The position numbers were made by a program, and so were the translations under genes. The notes beneath the pieces were generated by a model. The model was given only the letters and a program-made list of their open reading frames with translations, was not told where the DNA came from and did not search any database. 64,000 nucleotides of DNA from DASQPA01 sp963757335 (GTDB lineage Bacteria > Acidobacteriota > Thermoanaerobaculia > Multivoradales > UBA5704). Below, one piece after another: positions 34,941 through 44,552 of the stretch. The DNA lies in NCBI GenBank assembly GCA_963757335.1, contig CAVWRJ010000008.1, forward strand, positions 496,001 to 560,000, read 5' to 3'. Every line of letters starts with the position of its first letter. Position 1 is the stretch's first letter.

Positions 34941-36548
34941 CTATCGCACCCCGCCCATCAGGTTGCGGATCGGCTTGACCAGGGCGATCGCGATCAGGGT
35001 GAACACCATGCAGACCCCGAAGACGGCGCCGAAGAGGTGGGGGAGCGGCAGCTTCTCGAAGAGCCCCGCCACCCGTCCGCCCACGTAGTTGCCCACCGAG
35101 CTTGCGAGGAACCAGATCCCCATCATCTGGCTGGTGACGCGGACCGGCGCCAGCTTGGTCATCGTCGAGAGACCCACCGGCGAGAGGCAGAGCTCGCCGA
35201 TCGTGTGCAGCAGGTAGACGGCGATGAGCCACATCGGGCTCACCCGGTTCCCCGCCGTGCCCGAGGCCAGGGCGCCGAAGGCGATGACGAGGAAACCCAG
35301 GCCGACGAAGAACAGGCCATAGGCGAACTTGGCCGGGCTCGAAGGCTCCTTGGCGCGGCGCCCGAGCGTCAGCCAGAGCCAGGCGAAGACCGGCGCTAAA
35401 ATCCAGAGGAACATCGAGTTGACCGACTGGAACCAGCTCGACGGGTAGTGAAAGCCGAGGACGGTGGTGCGGGTGAAACGGTCGGCGAAGAGGTTGAGGG
35501 TCGAGCCGGCCTGCTCGAAAGCGGACCAGAAGAGGGAGGCGAAGAGGAAGAAGAGGACGATCGCCGCCATCCGCTTCCTCTCGACCGCGGTGAAGCCGGG
35601 GGTGCGGAAGAGATAGACGAAGTAGACGAACGGAATCACCACCAGGGCGTAACCGACGGTGCTGGTGACCCCCTGGGCGGTGATGGCGAGAACGCCGGTG
35701 GCCTTGAGGGCGAAGAGGAGCGCCGCGAGGCCGGCGAGGGCGACGACCGCGACGAGGAAATTGCGCTTCTGCCGAGAGTCGGCAGCGAGGGCCTCGGGGT
35801 CCGCGGAACGGGCGGGGCGGAGACCTGCCTGCCCCAGCCGGCGGCCACCTAGGGCGTACTGGATGACCCCCAGGGTCATGCCCACGGTGGCGGCGCCGAA
35901 GCCCCAGTGCCAGCTGCTCTCAGGCGACACCCCGATGCTCGCGAGGAAGCCCTTGAAGCGGTCGCTCTGGGCGAGGAAGCCGCAGACTAAGGGGGCCAAG
36001 AAGGCGCCGATGTTGATCCCCATGTAGAAGAGCGAAAAACCGGCATCGCGGCGCGGGTCGTCGCGTTCGTAGAGCGAGCCGACCATGGTGCTGATGTTGG
36101 GTTTCAGGAGGCCGGTGCCGACGACGATGAGGAAGAGCCCGAGATAGAAGGCCGCGAGGTTGTGGAAGGTCAGCGAGAGATGGCCGCAGGCGATGATGAT
36201 GCCGCCGTAGAGGACGGCGCGGCGCTGGCCGATGAGGCGGTCGGCGATCCAGCCGCCGGGGAGCGCGGTCAAGTAGACCATGGCCGTGTAGAGGCCGTAG
36301 AGCGGGCCCGCCTTGGCGGTGTCCCAGCCGAGCCCACCGGCGGCGAGCGGAGCGGTCATGAAGAGCAGCAGCAGCGCCCGCATGCCGTAGTAGCTGAACC
36401 GTTCCCACATCTCGGTGAAGAAGAGGGTGGAGAGGCCCTGCGGGTGGCCGAAGAAGGTCTTCCCCTCGGGGACGGGGGCGGGATGGATGCCCCCGGCGAC
36501 AGCGGTGGCCGCCGGCGAGGCGAACTCGGAGGTGGGGTCTTGGGGCAT
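34941..36548 (-). CDS. POT/PTR2 family proton-coupled oligopeptide transporter
   Basis: 535 residues and about 14 membrane helices. The POT signature ExxER appears as FTEMWERFSYYGMRALLLLF near residue 45, with VGTGLLKPNISTMVGSLYE (PTR2 family signature region) near 140 and GELCLSPVGLSTMTKLAP in a late helix. It imports di- and tripeptides with protons. It could act with the secreted S9 peptidase in peptide use, though the genes are not linked. Confidence 0.92.
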   Translation of the reverse strand: MPQDPTSEFASPAATAVAGGIHPAPVPEGKTFFGHPQGLSTLFFTEMWERFSYYGMRALLLLFMTAPLAAGGLGWDTAKAGPLYGLYTAMVYLTALPGGWIADRLIGQRRAVLYGGIIIACGHLSLTFHNLAAFYLGLFLIVVGTGLLKPNISTMVGSLYERDDPRRDAGFSLFYMGINIGAFLAPLVCGFLAQSDRFKGFLASIGVSPESSWHWGFGAATVGMTLGVIQYALGGRRLGQAGLRPARSADPEALAADSRQKRNFLVAVVALAGLAALLFALKATGVLAITAQGVTSTVGYALVVIPFVYFVYLFRTPGFTAVERKRMAAIVLFFLFASLFWSAFEQAGSTLNLFADRFTRTTVLGFHYPSSWFQSVNSMFLWILAPVFAWLWLTLGRRAKEPSSPAKFAYGLFFVGLGFLVIAFGALASGTAGNRVSPMWLIAVYLLHTIGELCLSPVGLSTMTKLAPVRVTSQMMGIWFLASSVGNYVGGRVAGLFEKLPLPHLFGAVFGVCMVFTLIAIALVKPIRNLMGGVR

Positions 36549-36651
36549 GTGCGGTCCGCTCCCTCGTCTCAGGTTGGAACGACTCGGCCTAGAGATCTGA
36601 CAGGTCCGGCATAGATGGCCGGGAGAATACCATGGGGGTGTGCCGGGGCCC

Positions 36652-38607
36652 CTAGAGCTTGACCTGCATCCCGAGCTCGATCACCCGGTTGGGGGGGATG
36701 CGGAAGAAATCGGTGGGGCGGACGGCGTTTCGTACCATCACCGCGAAGAGGTGCTCGCGCCAGCGCGAGAGGCCGCCCGGCTTGCTCGGCAGCAGGGTCT
36801 CCCGGGAGAGGAAGAAGGTCGTCGTCATGGGGGAGAGGTCGATCCCCTGGGCGCGGGCCAGCTCGAGCACCTCGGGGACGCTCGGGTTCTCCATGAAGCC
36901 GTAGCGGGCGGTGATCCGGTAGAAGCCCTTCCCCAGATCCTGGACCTTCACCCGTTCCTTCGCCGGCACCTGCGGAATCTCGAGGGCGAAGATGGTGAGG
37001 AGCACCACCCGCTCGTGGAGCACCTTGTTGTGCTTCAGGTTGTGGAGGAGGGCGACCGGCGTCGCCACCTCGTCTCTCGCCATGAAGACCGCCGCCCCCG
37101 GCACCCGGATCGGCGAGCCGGGCCGCAGGCTCGCCGCGAACTGCTCGAAGGGGAGGGCGCCCCGGGAGAGCTCGGCGGCGATCTGCTGGCGCCCCTTCTG
37201 CCAGGTCGACATCAGGCTGTAGACGACGACCCCCACCACCAGGGGGAACCAGCCGCCGTCCGCCACTTTGACGATGTTGGCGCCGAAGAAGGCGAGGTCG
37301 ACGGTCAGGAAGGCGGTCGTCACCAGGACGGCCACGGCGAGCGGCCAGTGCCAGAGCCGCCGCGCCACGACGAAGGCGAGACAGGTGGTGATCACCATCG
37401 TCGTCGTCACCGCGACGCCATAGGCCGCTGCCAGGTTGTCCGACGAGCGGAAGCCGAGCACCAGGCCGATCGTGGCGAGCATGAGGATCCAGTTGACCCC
37501 CGGGATGTAGATCTGCCCGATCTCGTGGAGCGAGGTGTGGACGATCGAGACCCGCGGCAGGTAACCGAGCTGTACCGCCTGGCGGGTGAGCGAGAAGGCG
37601 CCCGAGATCACCGCCTGCGAGGCGATCACCGTGGCGAAGGTGGCGAGGATCACCAGCGGGTAGAGAGCCCAGGCCGGGGCCATATGGTAGAACGGGTTCC
37701 ACGAGGCCTGGGGGTTGTGGACGAGGAGCGCCCCCTGGCCGAAGTAGTTGAGGAGGAGCGAGGGGGCGACGATCGAGAACCAGTCGATCTGGATCGGCAG
37801 CTCCCCGAAGTGCCCCATGTCGGCGTAGAGCGCCTCGCCGCCGGTCGCGACGAGGAAGACCCCGCCCAGAACGAGGAAACCCTTGAGGCCGTTGCGCAAG
37901 AAGAAACGGAGGCCGTAAAGAGGGTTGACGGCAGCGAGCACGTGGGGCTCGCGCACCACCCAGAAGATCCCCAAAAGGGCGATGGTGGCGAACCAGACGA
38001 GCATCACCGGCCCGAAGATGGCGCCGATGCCGCCGGTGCCGCGGCGCTGGATGGCGAAGAGGCCGATCAGGATGCCGATCGTGATCGGCACGATGTAGGG
38101 GTTGAAGAACGTCGTCGCGACTTTGAGGCCCTCGACCGCCGAGAGGACCGAGATCGCCGGGGTGATCATGCCGTCCCCGTAGAGGAGGGCGGCGCCGAAG
38201 AGGCCCAGGCCGAGGAGGATGCCGCCCGTCCGCCGCTTGCGCAGCACCGGGCGGACGAGGGCCATCAGGGCGAGGATGCCCCCCTCGCCGTTGTTGTCGG
38301 CGCGCAGGACATAGACGTGGTACTTCAAGGTGACGATGATGACCAGGGCCCAGAAGATGAGCGACAGGATGCCGAGGACGTTGGCGGGCGTCGGCGGCAC
38401 CGAGTGCACCCCGTGGAAGCACTCCCGCATCGAGTAGAGGGGGCTGGTGCCGATGTCGCCGTAGACGATCCCCAGGGCGCCCAGGGAGAGGAGGGCGAGC
38501 CGCTTGCCGTGCGGGTGCTCGGCGTGGCTCCTTTCGGCTTCGCTTTGACCCTGTAGGGGCTCGGTCTCGGGCTTGGTTTCTAGGGGCACAAGGCGGGAAA
38601 CTATCAC
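36652..38607 (-). CDS. kup: KUP-type potassium transporter (copy 1, most distal)
   Basis: 651 residues. KUP hallmarks: LGALGIVYGDIGTSPLYSMR near residue 40, YGDGMITPAISVLSAVEGLK, EALYADMGHFG, and 12 predicted helices followed by a cytoplasmic domain of about 200 residues. The GTG start lies 21 bases after the stop of copy 2. Last of three tandem kup genes on one likely transcript. Potassium-proton symport is the family function. Confidence 0.93.
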   Translation of the reverse strand: MIVSRLVPLETKPETEPLQGQSEAERSHAEHPHGKRLALLSLGALGIVYGDIGTSPLYSMRECFHGVHSVPPTPANVLGILSLIFWALVIIVTLKYHVYVLRADNNGEGGILALMALVRPVLRKRRTGGILLGLGLFGAALLYGDGMITPAISVLSAVEGLKVATTFFNPYIVPITIGILIGLFAIQRRGTGGIGAIFGPVMLVWFATIALLGIFWVVREPHVLAAVNPLYGLRFFLRNGLKGFLVLGGVFLVATGGEALYADMGHFGELPIQIDWFSIVAPSLLLNYFGQGALLVHNPQASWNPFYHMAPAWALYPLVILATFATVIASQAVISGAFSLTRQAVQLGYLPRVSIVHTSLHEIGQIYIPGVNWILMLATIGLVLGFRSSDNLAAAYGVAVTTTMVITTCLAFVVARRLWHWPLAVAVLVTTAFLTVDLAFFGANIVKVADGGWFPLVVGVVVYSLMSTWQKGRQQIAAELSRGALPFEQFAASLRPGSPIRVPGAAVFMARDEVATPVALLHNLKHNKVLHERVVLLTIFALEIPQVPAKERVKVQDLGKGFYRITARYGFMENPSVPEVLELARAQGIDLSPMTTTFFLSRETLLPSKPGGLSRWREHLFAVMVRNAVRPTDFFRIPPNRVIELGMQVKL

Positions 38608-38628
38608 AAGGGCAAGGCGCCGGCTCTC

Positions 38629-40566
38629 CTAGAGCTTCACCTGCATCCCCATCTCGACCACCCGGTTGGGAGGGATGCGGTAGAAGTCGGTGGGGCGGAC
38701 GGCGTTTCTCGCCATGACCGTGAAAAGGCGCTCGCGCCAGCCCGCGCGCTTGCTCGGCACCAGGGTCTCCCGGGAGAGAAAGAAGGTGGCGCTCATCGGG
38801 GGGAGATCGAGCCCCTGGCCGCGGGCGAGCTCCATGACCTCCGGGATGTTCGGGTTCTCCATGAAGCCGTAGCGCGCCATCACCCGGTAGAAGCCCTTGC
38901 CCAGCTCCTCGACCCGGACCCGCTCCCGGCGCGATACCTGGGGGATCTCCTCGGAGAGGATGGTGAGGAGCACGACCTTCTCGTGCAGCACCTTGTTGTG
39001 CTTCAAGTTGTGGAGGAGCGCCGTGGGGGTCGCCAACGGATCGCGGGCCATGAAGATGGCGGCCCCCGGCACCCGGTGGGGTGAGCCCGGCCGCAGGTGG
39101 GCCACGAACTCCGCGAACGGGAGGGCGCCCCGGGAGAGCTCGGCGGCGATCTGCTGGCGCCCCCTCTGCCAGGTCGACATCAGGCTGTAGACGGCGAGCC
39201 CGACGATCAGCGGGAACCAGCCGCCGTCCGCCACCTTGACGATGTTGGCGCCGAAAAAGGCGAGGTCGACGGTGAGGAAGCCCAGGGTGACGAGGCCGGC
39301 GATCCACAGCGGCCAGTGCCAGACCCGCCGCGCCAGGATGAAGGCGAGGACCGTCGTGATCACCATGGTCGCGGTGACCGCCACCCCGTAGGCCGAGGCC
39401 AGGCTGTCCGAGGAGCGGAAGCCGAGCACGAGGCCGATCGTGGCGATCATCAAAATCCGGTTGACTCCCGGGATGTAGATCTGGCCGATCTCCGAGAGGG
39501 AGGTATGGACGATCTCGATCCGCGGCAGGTAGCCGAGCTGCACTGCCTGATGGGTGAGCGAGAAGGCCCCCGAGATCACCGCCTGCGAGGCGATCACCGT
39601 GGCGACCGTCGAGAGGGCGACCAGAGGGTAGAGCGCCCAGTCCGGGGCCAGGTGGTAGAAGGGTTGCGCCGAGGCGTGGGGATGGGAGACGAGGAACGCC
39701 CCCTGGCCGAAGTAGTTGAGGAGGAGCGCCGGGGCGACGATCGAGAACCAGTCGATCTGGATCGGCCGCGCCCCGAAGTGCCCCATGTCGGCATAGAGCG
39801 CCTCGCCGCCGGTCGCCACCAGGAAGACGCTGCCGAGGACGAGGAAGCCCCGGTGGCCGTTCCGGACGAAGAAGCGGAGGGCATGGACCGGATTGACCGC
39901 GGCGAGGACGGAGGGCTCCTTGACCAGCCAGGAGAGCCCCAGAAGGGCGATGGTGGCGAACCAGACGAGCATCACCGGCCCGAAGATGGCGCCGATGCCG
40001 CCGGTGCCCCGGCGCTGTAACGTGAAGAGGCCGATCAGGATGGCGATCGTGATCGGCACGATGTAAGGGTTGAAGAAGTGGGTCGCGACCTTCAGGCCCT
40101 CGACCGCCGAGAGGACCGAGATCGCCGGGGTGATCATCCCGTCGCCGTAGAGGAGGGCGGAACCGAAGAGGCCGAGGACGAGGATGAGCCACCCTCCCCG
40201 GCGCCCGCCGAGCGCCGAGCGGACGAGGGTCATCAGGGCGAGGATGCCCCCCTCGCCGCGGTTGTCGGCCCGCAGCACGTAGACGACGTACTTCAGGGTG
40301 ACGGTGATGACCAGGGCCCAGAAGATGAGCGACAGAACCCCGAGGACGTTGGCGTGGGTGGGAGCCACGGCGTGCTCGCCGTGGAAACACTCCCGCATCG
40401 AGTAGAGCGGGCTGGTGCCGATATCGCCGTAGACGATCCCCAGGGCGCCGAGCGAGAGGAGCGCGAGGCGCCTGCCGTGCGGGGCCTTGGAGTGACCGTG
40501 GCTCGATCCGGCGGCGGGGCTCTCTGTAACCTCGGGAGAGGCGGGCACGGGGCGGGAACCTATCAC
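38629..40566 (-). CDS. kup: KUP-type potassium transporter (copy 2, middle)
   Basis: 645 residues, very close in sequence to copy 1 over the membrane domain (SAVEGLKVATHFFNPYIVPI against VATTFFNPYIVPI) and the C-terminal end (VRPTDFYRIPPNRVVEMGMQ). GTG 40566 overlaps the stop of copy 3 (GTGA), so translation is coupled. Copies 1 and 2 look like a recent tandem duplication. Confidence 0.93.
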   Translation of the reverse strand: MIGSRPVPASPEVTESPAAGSSHGHSKAPHGRRLALLSLGALGIVYGDIGTSPLYSMRECFHGEHAVAPTHANVLGVLSLIFWALVITVTLKYVVYVLRADNRGEGGILALMTLVRSALGGRRGGWLILVLGLFGSALLYGDGMITPAISVLSAVEGLKVATHFFNPYIVPITIAILIGLFTLQRRGTGGIGAIFGPVMLVWFATIALLGLSWLVKEPSVLAAVNPVHALRFFVRNGHRGFLVLGSVFLVATGGEALYADMGHFGARPIQIDWFSIVAPALLLNYFGQGAFLVSHPHASAQPFYHLAPDWALYPLVALSTVATVIASQAVISGAFSLTHQAVQLGYLPRIEIVHTSLSEIGQIYIPGVNRILMIATIGLVLGFRSSDSLASAYGVAVTATMVITTVLAFILARRVWHWPLWIAGLVTLGFLTVDLAFFGANIVKVADGGWFPLIVGLAVYSLMSTWQRGRQQIAAELSRGALPFAEFVAHLRPGSPHRVPGAAIFMARDPLATPTALLHNLKHNKVLHEKVVLLTILSEEIPQVSRRERVRVEELGKGFYRVMARYGFMENPNIPEVMELARGQGLDLPPMSATFFLSRETLVPSKRAGWRERLFTVMARNAVRPTDFYRIPPNRVVEMGMQVKL

Positions 40567-42437
40567 AGCCGTACTTGGATCCCCAGCTCGATCACCCGGT
40601 CGGGGGGAATCGAGAAGAACTCGGTCGGGCGCTGGGCGATGCGGGAGAGGAGAGAGAAAAGCTTCTCGCGCCAGAGCGCCATTCCCGGCTCGGACGTGGG
40701 GAGGATCGACTCGCGGGCGACGAAGAAGAGGAGGTTTTGCGGGTCGAGCGCGAGCCCCTGGGCGCGAGCGAGGGCGAGGACCTCGGGGACCTGCGGCACC
40801 TGCTGGAAGCCGTGCCGGGCGGTCACCCGGAAGAAGCCCCGGCCGAGCGCCTCGGCGGTCACCCGCTCCGCCTCGGGGATCTCCGGCAGGTCCTGGTTCA
40901 AGAGGGCGAGGAGGACGACCTCCTCGTGGAGCGCCCGGTTGTACCTGTAGTTGTAGCGGAGAGCCTGGGGTGTGGCCTCGGCGTTCCAGGTGAGGAAGAC
41001 CGCCGTCCCCGGCACCCGCTGGCAGACTTCCGGCACGCTCTTTACGAACTCCTCGTAGGGAATGCGGTCGTGGCCGAGCTGCTCGGCGACGAGCTCCCGC
41101 CCCCGCTTCCAGGTTGCGAGGAGGGTGTAGATCACCGCCCCCACGGCCAGGGGGAACCAGCCGCCGTGCTCGATCTTGACCACATTGGCGGCGAAGAAGG
41201 AGAGATCGACGAGCAGGAAGAGGATGGCGACCGGGGCCACCGCGGCCCGGCTCCACCCCCAGCGGTGGCGCGCCACGACGTAGGCGAGGATCGTCGTGAT
41301 CCCCATCGTCGTCGTGACGGCGACCCCGTAGGCGGCGGCGAGATTCGTCGAGGTCCGGAAGCCGAGGACCAGGCCGACCGTGGCGATGGCGAGCACCCAG
41401 TTGACGAACGGGATGTAGATCTGGCCGATCTCCTCTGAAGAGGTGTGGACGATCCGGATGCGCGGGCAGTAGCCGAGCTGCACCGCCTGGCGGGTCAGCG
41501 AGAAGGCGCCCGAGATCACCGCCTGCGAGGCGATGACGGTCGCCAGGGTCGAGAGCGCCACCAGGGGGTAGAGCGCCCACGCCGGGGCGAGGCGGTAGAA
41601 CGGGTTGTCCGCGGCGCCGGGGTGGGTGAGCAGGAGGGCGCCCTGGCCGAAGTACTCGAGGAGGAGGGCGGGGAGGACGAGAGTGAACCAGGCGAGCCGG
41701 ATCGGCCGCTTGCCGAAGTGCCCCATGTCCGCATAGAGCGCCTCGCCGCCGGTGACGACGAGAAAGACCGCGCCCAGGGTCAAGAACCCCCGGCCGCGGT
41801 TCGCGGCGAAAAAGCGGACCGCATGGAGGGGGTCGACGGCGCCGAGGATCTGCGGCGCCTGCCGGATCGCGGCGAGCCCCATGACCGCCAGACAGGCGAA
41901 CCAGACGAGCATCACCGGGCCGAAGATCCGGCCCACCGCCGTCGTCCCCCGGCTCTGGATGAGGAACAGCCCGAGGAGGATGACGATCGTGACCGGCACC
42001 ACCAGGTGGCTGACGGCCGGGGCCGCGATCTCGATCCCCTCGACCGCCGAGAGCACCGAGATGGCGGGGGTGATCATGCCGTCGCCATAGAGGAGGGCGG
42101 CGCCGAAGAGGCCGAGGGCGACCAGCACCCACCGCCGCTCCGCATACGAGCGGAGCTCGGCGGGCACGAGCGCCATGAGGGCGAGGATCCCCCCTTCGCC
42201 GCAGTTGTCGGCGCGCATGACGAAGAGCAGGTACTTGACCGAGATGATGAGGAGGAGCGACCAGAAGACGAGGGAGAGGATGCCGAAGACGTTCCCCGGC
42301 GTGGCGGGGAGGCCATGGGTACTGTGGAAGCACTCGCGGAGAGCGTAAAGGGGGCTCGTGCCGATGTCGCCGTAGACGATGCCCAGGGCACCGAAGGCGA
42401 GCGCCAGGAGGCGGCCGCGCTCACCAGGTTTCTCCAC
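40563..42437 (-). CDS. kup: KUP-type potassium transporter (copy 3, promoter-proximal)
   Basis: 624 residues. Same KUP core (FGALGIVYGDIGTSPLYALR, YGDGMITPAISVLSAVEGIE, EALYADMGHFGKRPIRL) but more diverged from the other two in the cytoplasmic domain. The GTG start is supported by AGGGAGGTG upstream. First of the three in transcription order, 69 bases after the DUF892 gene. Confidence 0.93.
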   Translation of the reverse strand: MEKPGERGRLLALAFGALGIVYGDIGTSPLYALRECFHSTHGLPATPGNVFGILSLVFWSLLLIISVKYLLFVMRADNCGEGGILALMALVPAELRSYAERRWVLVALGLFGAALLYGDGMITPAISVLSAVEGIEIAAPAVSHLVVPVTIVILLGLFLIQSRGTTAVGRIFGPVMLVWFACLAVMGLAAIRQAPQILGAVDPLHAVRFFAANRGRGFLTLGAVFLVVTGGEALYADMGHFGKRPIRLAWFTLVLPALLLEYFGQGALLLTHPGAADNPFYRLAPAWALYPLVALSTLATVIASQAVISGAFSLTRQAVQLGYCPRIRIVHTSSEEIGQIYIPFVNWVLAIATVGLVLGFRTSTNLAAAYGVAVTTTMGITTILAYVVARHRWGWSRAAVAPVAILFLLVDLSFFAANVVKIEHGGWFPLAVGAVIYTLLATWKRGRELVAEQLGHDRIPYEEFVKSVPEVCQRVPGTAVFLTWNAEATPQALRYNYRYNRALHEEVVLLALLNQDLPEIPEAERVTAEALGRGFFRVTARHGFQQVPQVPEVLALARAQGLALDPQNLLFFVARESILPTSEPGMALWREKLFSLLSRIAQRPTEFFSIPPDRVIELGIQVRL

Positions 42438-42506
42438 GCCTCACACCTCCCTTGAGGAGCGGATGGGGGGCCCGTTCTCCGGGCTCCCCTCCCTCCCGCG
42501 CCGCCG

Positions 42507-43007
42507 CTACTTGGAGACCGGCGCCTCCGCCTCGACGTTGATCCTCTCGGCAAGCTTGGTGAGCTTCTTGTCGGCGTCGCCCTCCTCGTCCAGAGTCTGC
42601 TGGAGGAGCTTCATGGCGTCCCTGTCGCCGAGGAGCTGGGCGTAGGTACGGACGGTGCCGTAGCCCGCCATCTCGTAGTGCTCGACGTGCTGGGCGGCGG
42701 AGATGATCCCGGCGTCGAGCACCTCGGGGGCCATGTCCTCCTCGAGCAGCTCCTTGCCGTCGTTGATGACGCCCTCCATCCCCTTGCACTTCTTGCCGGT
42801 GCCCTTCTTGCCGAGCTTCTCGAAGATCTGGTCGAGCCGGCCGAGCTGCTCCTTGGTGATCTCCAGGTGCTCCTGGAGCGCGGCCTTCAAATCCGGGCTG
42901 CTGGCCGCCTTGATCATCTTCGGCAGAGCCTGGATGATCTGGCGTTCGGCGCTGTGCAGGTCGCGGAGCTCTTCGACGTAGAGTTTCTGTAGGGTGTCGA
43001 TCTCCAT
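42507..43007 (-). CDS. DUF892 (YciE/YciF) ferritin-like protein
   Basis: 166 residues of four-helix ferritin-like fold. Family blocks: LQKLYVEELRDLHSAERQI at the N-terminus, QEHLEITKEQLGRLDQIFE, and ISAAQHVEHYEMAGYGTVRT carrying the E..H pattern of the di-metal site. YciE/YciF proteins are stress-associated. AGGAGGGG before ATG 43007 fixes the start; the longer open frame upstream is a run-on. It probably shares a transcript with the kup genes, linking osmotic or stress response to potassium uptake. Confidence 0.87.
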   Translation of the reverse strand: MEIDTLQKLYVEELRDLHSAERQIIQALPKMIKAASSPDLKAALQEHLEITKEQLGRLDQIFEKLGKKGTGKKCKGMEGVINDGKELLEEDMAPEVLDAGIISAAQHVEHYEMAGYGTVRTYAQLLGDRDAMKLLQQTLDEEGDADKKLTKLAERINVEAEAPVSK

Positions 43008-43101
43008 GATGTCCCCTCCTGGTAGAACGGGCTTCATTGCCCCGTCCGGGAACAGAGAGCAAGAGGGATGCCACGCCCTCCGCTGAAGATAGAATCGAGC
43101 C

Positions 43102-44513
43102 GTGCCCCCGCTTCCCCCACGGTCTTCGGCCGGACCTCTCCCGGCCCTCGCCCGCTTCGTCCTCCGGGTCTTCTTCCGCCAGGTCGAGGTGGTGGGGGCG
43201 GAGCGCCTCCCCAGAGACCGGCCGCTGGTCTTAGTCGCCAACCACGTCAACGGCCTGGTCGATCCGGTGCTCGTCCTCGGTCCCCTCCCGGTCCGCCCCC
43301 GCTTCCTCGCCAAGAGCACCCTGTGGAAGATCCCCGTCCTCGCCCAACTCCTCAATGCCGCCCGGGCGATCCCCGTCCACCGCCGGCAGGACGCCCCTGC
43401 CGCCAGCATCGCCGGGAGTGGGGGGAGCGCCGACGCGAGCCGCAACGACGACACCTTCGCCCGCTGCTACGAGGCGCTCGCGGAAGGGGGGGTACCGGCG
43501 CCATCGCCCTCTTCCCCGAGGGGACGAGCCACAACGAGCCGGCGCTCCAGCCCTTGAAGACCGGGGCGGCGCGGATCGTCCTCGAAGCCGAGGCCCGACT
43601 CGGCCCGCTGGGAGTGCGGATCGTCCCCGTGGGGCTCACCTTCGACGAGCGCGGCCGCTTCCGCTCGCGCGCCCTGGTGCGGGTGGGGGAGCCGCTCGAC
43701 CCCGCGCCCGAGCTCGCTATCTATAAGGAAGACCCCACCGCGGCGATCGCCGCCGGCCGGGCCCTGACGGCGCGGATCGACCGCGCCCTCCACCAGGTGA
43801 CGCTCAACTACTCCTCCTGGGACGAATCCCGCCTGATCGCCCGCGCCGCCGACCTCTTCGCCCGCCCTGGCCTGGAGCTCCCCCACGGCCGCACCCTCGC
43901 CGAGACCTTCGACCTCCACCGCGCCTTCCTGGAAGGCTATGAAGAGATGAAGTCCCGCTGCCCCGAGGAGGTCGCCGCCGCGGCCCAGGCGGTCCAAGCC
44001 TACGACCGCCTCCTCACCGCCTTCCACCTCCGGGACGACCAGGTCGCCGCCGCCTATCCGGTCTCCCCGGTGGCCCGTTTCGTGGGGAGGACCCTCCTCC
44101 GGCTCCTCGTCTACCTGCCCCTGGCGGCGGTGGGCACGCTCTTGAACCTCCTCCCCTACCAGATCGTCCGCGCCATCGCCGGCCGCTCGAAGGACGGCGA
44201 CCAGAAGGCGACCTTGAAGGTCTTCCCCGGCCTCGCCCTCTACCCGGCCTGCTGGCTGGCCGAGGCCCTAGCGGTCGGCTACGGCTGGGGTGGAAGGGCG
44301 GGGCTCCTCACCTTCCTCCTCTGTCTCCCCACCGGCTACGTGGCGATGCTCTTCGACGAGCGCAGGGAGAGGTTTCAGCGGGAAGCGCGGGCCTACCTGG
44401 TGCTGCGGACGAGCGGGCGGGCGGCGGCGGAGCTGCGGGAGAAGCGAGCGGCGGTGTACCGCGGGGTGACGGCGTTGGTCGAAGCGTATCGGCAGCCGGA
44501 AGGGGTCCGCTGA
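43102..44513 (+). CDS. PlsC-like (glycero)phospholipid acyltransferase, frameshifted
   Basis: About 470 residues. Acyltransferase motif I appears as VANHVNGLVD near residue 50 and motif III as FPEGTSHNEPA. After the acyltransferase core there is an extended region with two or more hydrophobic helices (LLRLLVYLPLAAVGTLLNLL, GLLTFLLCLPTGYVAMLF). The first 130 residues and the rest lie in different frames; the switch falls in a run of seven G at 43486-43492, and one more G restores the frame through GGTGAIALFPEG. Likely a homopolymer error. A low-complexity insert (AASIAGSGGSADAS) precedes it. Confidence 0.8.
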
Positions 44514-44552
44514 CCCTCTCCAACCCCTTTCAGGTCCAGGGACAACGGTCCG

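Noticed and set aside
36569..40390. Very long minus-strand ORF of over 1200 codons
   Set aside because: Shadow of the kup genes in another frame: Arg/Pro/Gly-rich, no motifs, crosses two real genes.
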